Positions 35,402 through 37,881 of a DNA stretch of 37,881 nt are shown in pieces. Origin of the DNA: a virus; the IMG/VR virus record IMGVR_UViG_3300046797_000014, positions 1 through 37,881 of that record; one strand, given 5' to 3'. Positions within the stretch are counted from its first letter, which is position 1. Each line of letters opens with the position of its first letter. The translations under genes and the position numbers were made by a program. A model generated the notes under the pieces. It saw only the letters and a list, made by a program, of their open reading frames with translations, was not told where the DNA came from and searched no databases.

Positions 35402-35563
35402 TCAGAACAGACCGGCTCGACGGGAAATGACGATGATCGCCACCAAAAGGATGAGGATGCGGGCGATGGTGTTGAGCGGAGGCTGCGCGCCTGCCGCATC
35501 AACGATCCACATCAGCAGAATCGCAATGAGGATGACGATGATGGCGAAGATCAGCAATTCCAT
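35402..35563 (-). CDS. two-span membrane microprotein (53 aa)
   Basis: This gene is too short for usual cut-offs. ATG 35563-35561 with AGGGA upstream opens MELLIFAIIVILIAILLMWI, then VDAAGAQPPLNTIARILILL and VAIIVISRRAGLF. Two hydrophobic helices with a short Pro hinge resemble the small Thivi_2564-type membrane proteins common in phages and prophages. It might be a second holin or a regulator of lysis, although it lies before the packaging genes. It starts ten bases after the stop of the secreted protein gene. Confidence 0.65.
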   Translation of the reverse strand: MELLIFAIIVILIAILLMWIVDAAGAQPPLNTIARILILLVAIIVISRRAGLF

Positions 35564-35572
35564 GTCGTTTCC

Positions 35573-35773
35573 CTATGGGCCGGAGCAGACCACCATCCAG
35601 CCGCCTTCGTAGCAGACTTCTTCTTCGGGAGGCGGAATGTAACAGGGGTGATCGGGCGGAAGAAGCATTCGCTGTGCTATCGGGAGGAAGCCGCAGCCTT
35701 CTTGGGGAGGACCGGGGTCGGCGATGGCGGGAAGCGGTGCGGCGAGGATGAGAAGGGCGGCGAGGCGTTTCAT
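35573..35773 (-). CDS. small exported Cys-rich protein (66 aa)
   Basis: ATG 35773-35771 opens a signal peptide (MKRLAALLILAAPLPAIADP, cleavage likely after AIA near residue 17). The mature part is short and has four Cys residues (EGCGF, HPCYIPP, EEVCYEG, VVCSG) suited to disulfides in the periplasm. The longer frame from 35920 includes an improbable lead and is rejected. Export during infection suggests a role at the envelope, for example superinfection exclusion or inhibition of a periplasmic host enzyme. That is inference. Confidence 0.65.
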   Translation of the reverse strand: MKRLAALLILAAPLPAIADPGPPQEGCGFLPIAQRMLLPPDHPCYIPPPEEEVCYEGGWMVVCSGP

Positions 35774-35883
35774 GGGATTACTCACATGACTTTGAAACCG
35801 TCCCGGACAGGTCGCCTGTCGCGACCCCCCGGTCATCGTTCGGCCCACTGCGTTTTCCCTGACGTGCGGTACTGTGCAAAGGC
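35774..35883. promoter_or_regulatory. 110-base leader region with a dyad (35806-35820)
   Basis: This gap between the NusG-like gene and the exported-protein gene holds a perfect dyad, GACAGG-tcg-CCTGTC (35806-35820), and no gene. No good U-tract follows. It may hold a late operator or an RNA site for the NusG-like factor, since it precedes the packaging genes. No convincing sigma-70 pair was found. Confidence 0.4.
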
Positions 35884-36405
35884 TCATGCCGCAAGCGCGG
35901 TCGGCGGCGATGATATACAATCCGGCCTCAATAAGTAAGTCCCTATTTTCACCGGCCGAGATCGGGTGAATGAGACCGAGGTGAACCTGTGATCGCCGTC
36001 CTTTTCGACAATGCCCTTCATGCCTGCGAAACTGCCTTCAGTGATGCAGACCTTCTCACCTCGTTCGTAGGTGCGTGCGCGTTGCTTGGGCCTCGATCTG
36101 GATTCCTCTGTGCGTAAGGGTTCAAGTTGTTCGTCAGAGACCAATGCGGGGCCATGTTCGTCCCAGAACAGGCTGAAGGTCGGGTGGGCGTGATATGTTT
36201 CGAGCAGGCTTGGAAGATAAGCGGCGCGGGCGAAGACGTAGCGCGGGATGAGCGCGGTTATCTTTTCCTGCCGGGCCTTGCGTCTGGGGACGCGGCGTAG
36301 CTCAACGCGGATCGGGGTCCAGGCTTCGATGCCGGCGGCTGTCAGAGATGTGGCGAGGCTGAGCGTGCGCGAGCTGTTCGTTCGCAAGATGCACCAGTCA
36401 GCCAT
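35884..36405 (-). CDS. NusG-like transcription elongation / antitermination factor
   Basis: A 173-residue protein. It opens with the NGN-domain signature MADWCILRTNSSRTLSLATS, then GIEAWTPIRVELRRVPRRKA and ITALIPRYVFARAAYLPSLL. A linker precedes a KOW motif (YERGEKVCITEGSFAGMKGI). NusG-type proteins bind the clamp helices of RNA polymerase and make it processive; specialised paralogues (RfaH type) need a loading site. Here it likely drives transcription through the long virion operon downstream, including the coat terminator. ATG 36405 is chosen because the NGN domain starts there and a promoter lies just upstream; an in-frame ATG at 36489 would add 28 low-complexity residues and overlaps the previous stop. 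Confidence 0.87.
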   Translation of the reverse strand: MADWCILRTNSSRTLSLATSLTAAGIEAWTPIRVELRRVPRRKARQEKITALIPRYVFARAAYLPSLLETYHAHPTFSLFWDEHGPALVSDEQLEPLRTEESRSRPKQRARTYERGEKVCITEGSFAGMKGIVEKDGDHRFTSVSFTRSRPVKIGTYLLRPDCISSPPTALAA

Positions 36406-36409
36406 GCGA

Positions 36410-36429
36410 TCCCCCGTAGGTGTGGGGGA
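36410..36429 (-). promoter_or_regulatory. hairpin over the ribosome site of the NusG-like gene
   Basis: On the minus strand TCCCCC (36429-36424) can pair with GGGGGA (36415-36410) around an eight-base loop. GGGGGA is also the only ribosome-site-like sequence before ATG 36405. Folding would hide it, so translation may be controlled. Confidence 0.45.
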
Positions 36430-36431
36430 GG

Positions 36432-36461
36432 TGTATAGCGGAGGGGAGAGTGGAATTGCAA
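36432..36461 (-). promoter_or_regulatory. candidate promoter for the NusG-like gene
   Basis: On the minus strand TTGCAA (36461-36456), an 18-base spacer and TATACA (36437-36432) form a sigma-70-like promoter. Transcription would begin near 36425, about 20 bases before ATG 36405. It would be able to drive the late operon independently of the early leftward promoter. Confidence 0.55.
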
Positions 36462-36485
36462 GCGTGTCTGGATCGGTAGTGGTTT

Positions 36486-36971
36486 TCATGTTTGATGGAG
36501 GTAGCGTGATCCGTCTTCACGATAGCGGGCGGTGGCGCCGAGGCGTTTGAGGCGTTCGTTCAGTTCTGCGGTGTCCGAGCGCGACATGGGCTGACCGCGC
36601 CTGTCCATTACGTCTCGCTTGCTTGGCGCGGGGAGGGCTTCCAAGCGGGCGCGCTCATCTCGCGCAGCGTCCCTTCGATAGCGCAACAAGTCGTCGACCT
36701 CGGCGTGGATCATGGGGACGATCTTGGCCGGATGATCCGCAATCTTCCTAGCCTTCGCGCAGCCGATCCGCAACAGGTCGGCGGGCAAATCCTTGAGCGT
36801 TTCCCATGCCACCGCCAGCCATTCACCGCGTGCCGCTTCATCCATGCCCACCGGGACCACCAAGGCGAGGCAGGCTGTTAGCTCCGCCCGAAATTCCCTC
36901 TTCGTCGCAGGAGCCAAAGACGCGGAAAGCGGCTCTGGTTGTGGCACTGAGCCCATCTGGTGTTCGTCCAT
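36486..36971 (-). CDS. replication-module protein, unknown function (161 aa)
   Basis: A 161-residue mostly helical protein: PATKREFRAELTACLALVVP, then EAARGEWLAVAWETLKDLPA and DLLRIGCAKARKIADHPAKI, followed by a basic tail (LRYRRDAARDERARLEALPA). GxxxxARKIADHPAKIVPxI is a pattern seen after replication-initiator-like genes in sphingomonad phages as I recall. It overlaps the upstream gene by 134 bases in another frame, which is unusual, and its TGA overlaps an ATG upstream of the NusG-like gene. Its function is unknown; a helicase-loader or primase-partner role would suit its place. Confidence 0.66.
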   Translation of the reverse strand: MDEHQMGSVPQPEPLSASLAPATKREFRAELTACLALVVPVGMDEAARGEWLAVAWETLKDLPADLLRIGCAKARKIADHPAKIVPMIHAEVDDLLRYRRDAARDERARLEALPAPSKRDVMDRRGQPMSRSDTAELNERLKRLGATARYREDGSRYLHQT

Positions 36972-37452
36972 TTCGTTGCTCTTTCGGTTCGTGAATTGTC
37001 GTCCAGCCCCGCTCTATGGCGAGGTCGATCATCTCGCCGGGCGGAAAACCATGCTCGGCAATGGTCCGTAGCTTTCCGCACAGCAGCGAATAACCGTGAT
37101 CGGTAAGCGGCTGGCGCTTGGCTTTTCGCAGCCCGAGAAACGCCTCCCATTGAGGTTCCGAAATGCCCTCGGGGGGAGCGTGCCTCGTGCGCGCGGAAAT
37201 AACTCTTCCCGTAGGGACGGGGGTGGGGGTTAATTTTTGGGGGTCTGGGGGGCTTTTATCAGGGGAGGGGGATTGTCCTGTGACATCCGCGCTGTCACGT
37301 GACATCACGTGACGCCTAGCCGCCTGCCTCTCTCTGTCGCTTGCCCTTCTCCGCTCCAATGCGCCGACTTCTCCTGCCAACATCGCGACTTCCGCCACTA
37401 GCGCAGCGGGCGTTCCGGCCTCGATCAGCTTTTGGAGAAGCTCAGCACTCAT
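36838..37452 (-). CDS. replication-type protein, possible initiator (204 aa)
   Basis: ATG 37452-37450 overlaps the TGA of the zinc-ribbon gene, so the longer frame from 37575 is rejected. The order is an N-terminal helix (MSAELLQKLIEAGTPAALVA), a basic helix (ALERRRASDRERQAARRHVM), a Pro/Ser linker (about 60-100) and a C-terminal domain with WEAFLGLRKAKRQPLTDHGY, LLCGKLRTIAEHGFPPGEMI and DLAIERGWTTIHEPKEQ. A basic helical N-terminus, a linker and a C-terminal domain ending in a WxxI element recall lambda-O/replisome-organiser proteins. No polymerase, primase or helicase is encoded, so this phage must recruit host ones; this protein and its neighbour are the best candidates. Confidence 0.68.
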   Translation of the reverse strand: MSAELLQKLIEAGTPAALVAEVAMLAGEVGALERRRASDRERQAARRHVMSRDSADVTGQSPSPDKSPPDPQKLTPTPVPTGRVISARTRHAPPEGISEPQWEAFLGLRKAKRQPLTDHGYSLLCGKLRTIAEHGFPPGEMIDLAIERGWTTIHEPKEQRNGRTPDGLSATTRAAFRVFGSCDEEGISGGANSLPRLGGPGGHG

Positions 37453-37881
37453 GCCCGCATCTCTGACTGTTGCCGTTTGGAAGCCCTGTGTTCGCGACGA
37501 CGTTGAGCAGCGATGATCCTCTTCATATCGCCAGCGAGCGTTTCTGTCTTTCGGCGGGAACGAAGGCGCCCCCATGCGTGATAAATCTCTTCCATCGTCA
37601 GGGGCTTTCCGGCGTCACGGAAAATCTGCATCAATGTATCGTCAAGATCGACCGGCCGGCGTCCCAAGCGCGGACGAAGGCGCTTATCACTTTCGTCCAT
37701 TTCCATGAGATATTTGCCCCAGCGAAAATCATCGATCTCTGTATGTGCCTTGTCCTTGTCGATAAGCCAAAGGCTATCTCGGCCCTTGCGCGTTTTATCA
37801 ATCACGCCGCGCCGCGCCATTGTGTTCAGCATCCGCCGGAAGGACGATGCCGTGCGACAATCGGGGCACAGATAATAAGGC
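37449..37881 (-). CDS. zinc-ribbon/winged-helix protein, 3' part (continues at 68-1)
   Basis: The frame is open to the window edge: it reads PYYLCPDCRTASSFRRMLNT, then MARRGVIDKTRKGRDSLWLI. Joined to the 22 codons at 68-1 it gives a 166-residue protein with CPQCG and CPDC, a proper zinc ribbon, so the ATG at 37832 is internal and not the start. Residues 38-60 look like a winged-helix recognition unit (FRRMLNTMARRGVI ... SLWLID), and 85-120 is a second helical region (DLDDTLMQIFRDAGKPLTME, EIYHAWGRLRSRRKTE). It probably binds DNA, as first gene of the replication-type block. Its TGA overlaps the next ATG. Confidence 0.75.
   Translation of the reverse strand, partial: PYYLCPDCRTASSFRRMLNTMARRGVIDKTRKGRDSLWLIDKDKAHTEIDDFRWGKYLMEMDESDKRLRPRLGRRPVDLDDTLMQIFRDAGKPLTMEEIYHAWGRLRSRRKTETLAGDMKRIIAAQRRREHRASKRQQSEMRA

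Noticed and set aside
1-37881. tRNA genes
   Set aside because: No cloverleaf with a T-arm GGTTCGAATC-type core and CCA-side stem was found; GTTCG-like strings inside coding regions do not fold.
1-37881. CRISPR array, integrase or attachment site
   Set aside because: No regularly spaced repeats and no tyrosine or serine recombinase motif were seen; the only recombinases are RusA and the transposase.

Overview
The window appears to be a complete small-phage genome opened at an arbitrary point. The last bases on the right and the first on the left join in frame, on the minus strand, into one gene: its GTG start is at 68-66, it runs off position 1, re-enters at 37881 and stops at 37449. The join completes a two-CxxC zinc ribbon. 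Circular or circularly permuted DNA of this kind fits headful packaging. The GC-rich composition (roughly 60% by eye) and the style of the small proteins suggest an alphaproteobacterial host, probably a sphingomonad; that is inference. The virion genes are of the P22 type: TerS/TerL, a large portal, scaffold, P22-like coat, a gp4-like adaptor, a gp10-like tail protein and large ejection proteins. I see no integrase, partition genes or classical CI repressor.

Layout. A 159-base control region (5946-6104) carrying a perfect operator-like dyad divides two divergent operons. The leftward operon starts with a small Cro/YdaS-like regulator (5945) and runs through a zinc ribbon, a membrane peptide, an adenine methyltransferase, an ERF annealing protein, two HNH proteins and a RusA resolvase. 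It then crosses the window ends into replication-type genes, a NusG-like factor with its own promoter, packaging (TerS, TerL), head genes, tail and fibre genes, ejection proteins, membrane and coiled-coil proteins, a PAS-domain protein, a GH19 endolysin, a holin and a lipoprotein, ending near 15041. The rightward operon (6105 to about 10632) is a chain of small, tightly overlapping early genes, several Cys-rich, including a Lar-like restriction-alleviation protein. Nearly every junction is an ATGA, GTGA or TGATG overlap, which reveals several genes under 60 codons.

The main discovery is a 4,074-base transposon (10633-14706) inserted into the last gene of the rightward operon. It is bounded by 27-base perfect inverted repeats that extend imperfectly to 69 bases. 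It carries an IS1595-type (ISXO2-like) transposase and six passenger genes: a DUF6471 protein and a membrane protein divergent from the transposase, a three-gene cassette of unknown function behind an 11-base dyad, and a winged-helix-like protein. The two halves of the interrupted phage gene flank it at 10468-10632 and 14707-14854. This is a transposon with unknown cargo riding on a phage.

Other points of note: an HNH endonuclease gene whose last residues resemble the end of the gene just upstream, suggesting homing-type insertion; a PAS sensor domain beside the endolysin; a plus-strand gene with a strong ribosome site inside the leftward virion operon; and a strong terminator directly after the coat gene.
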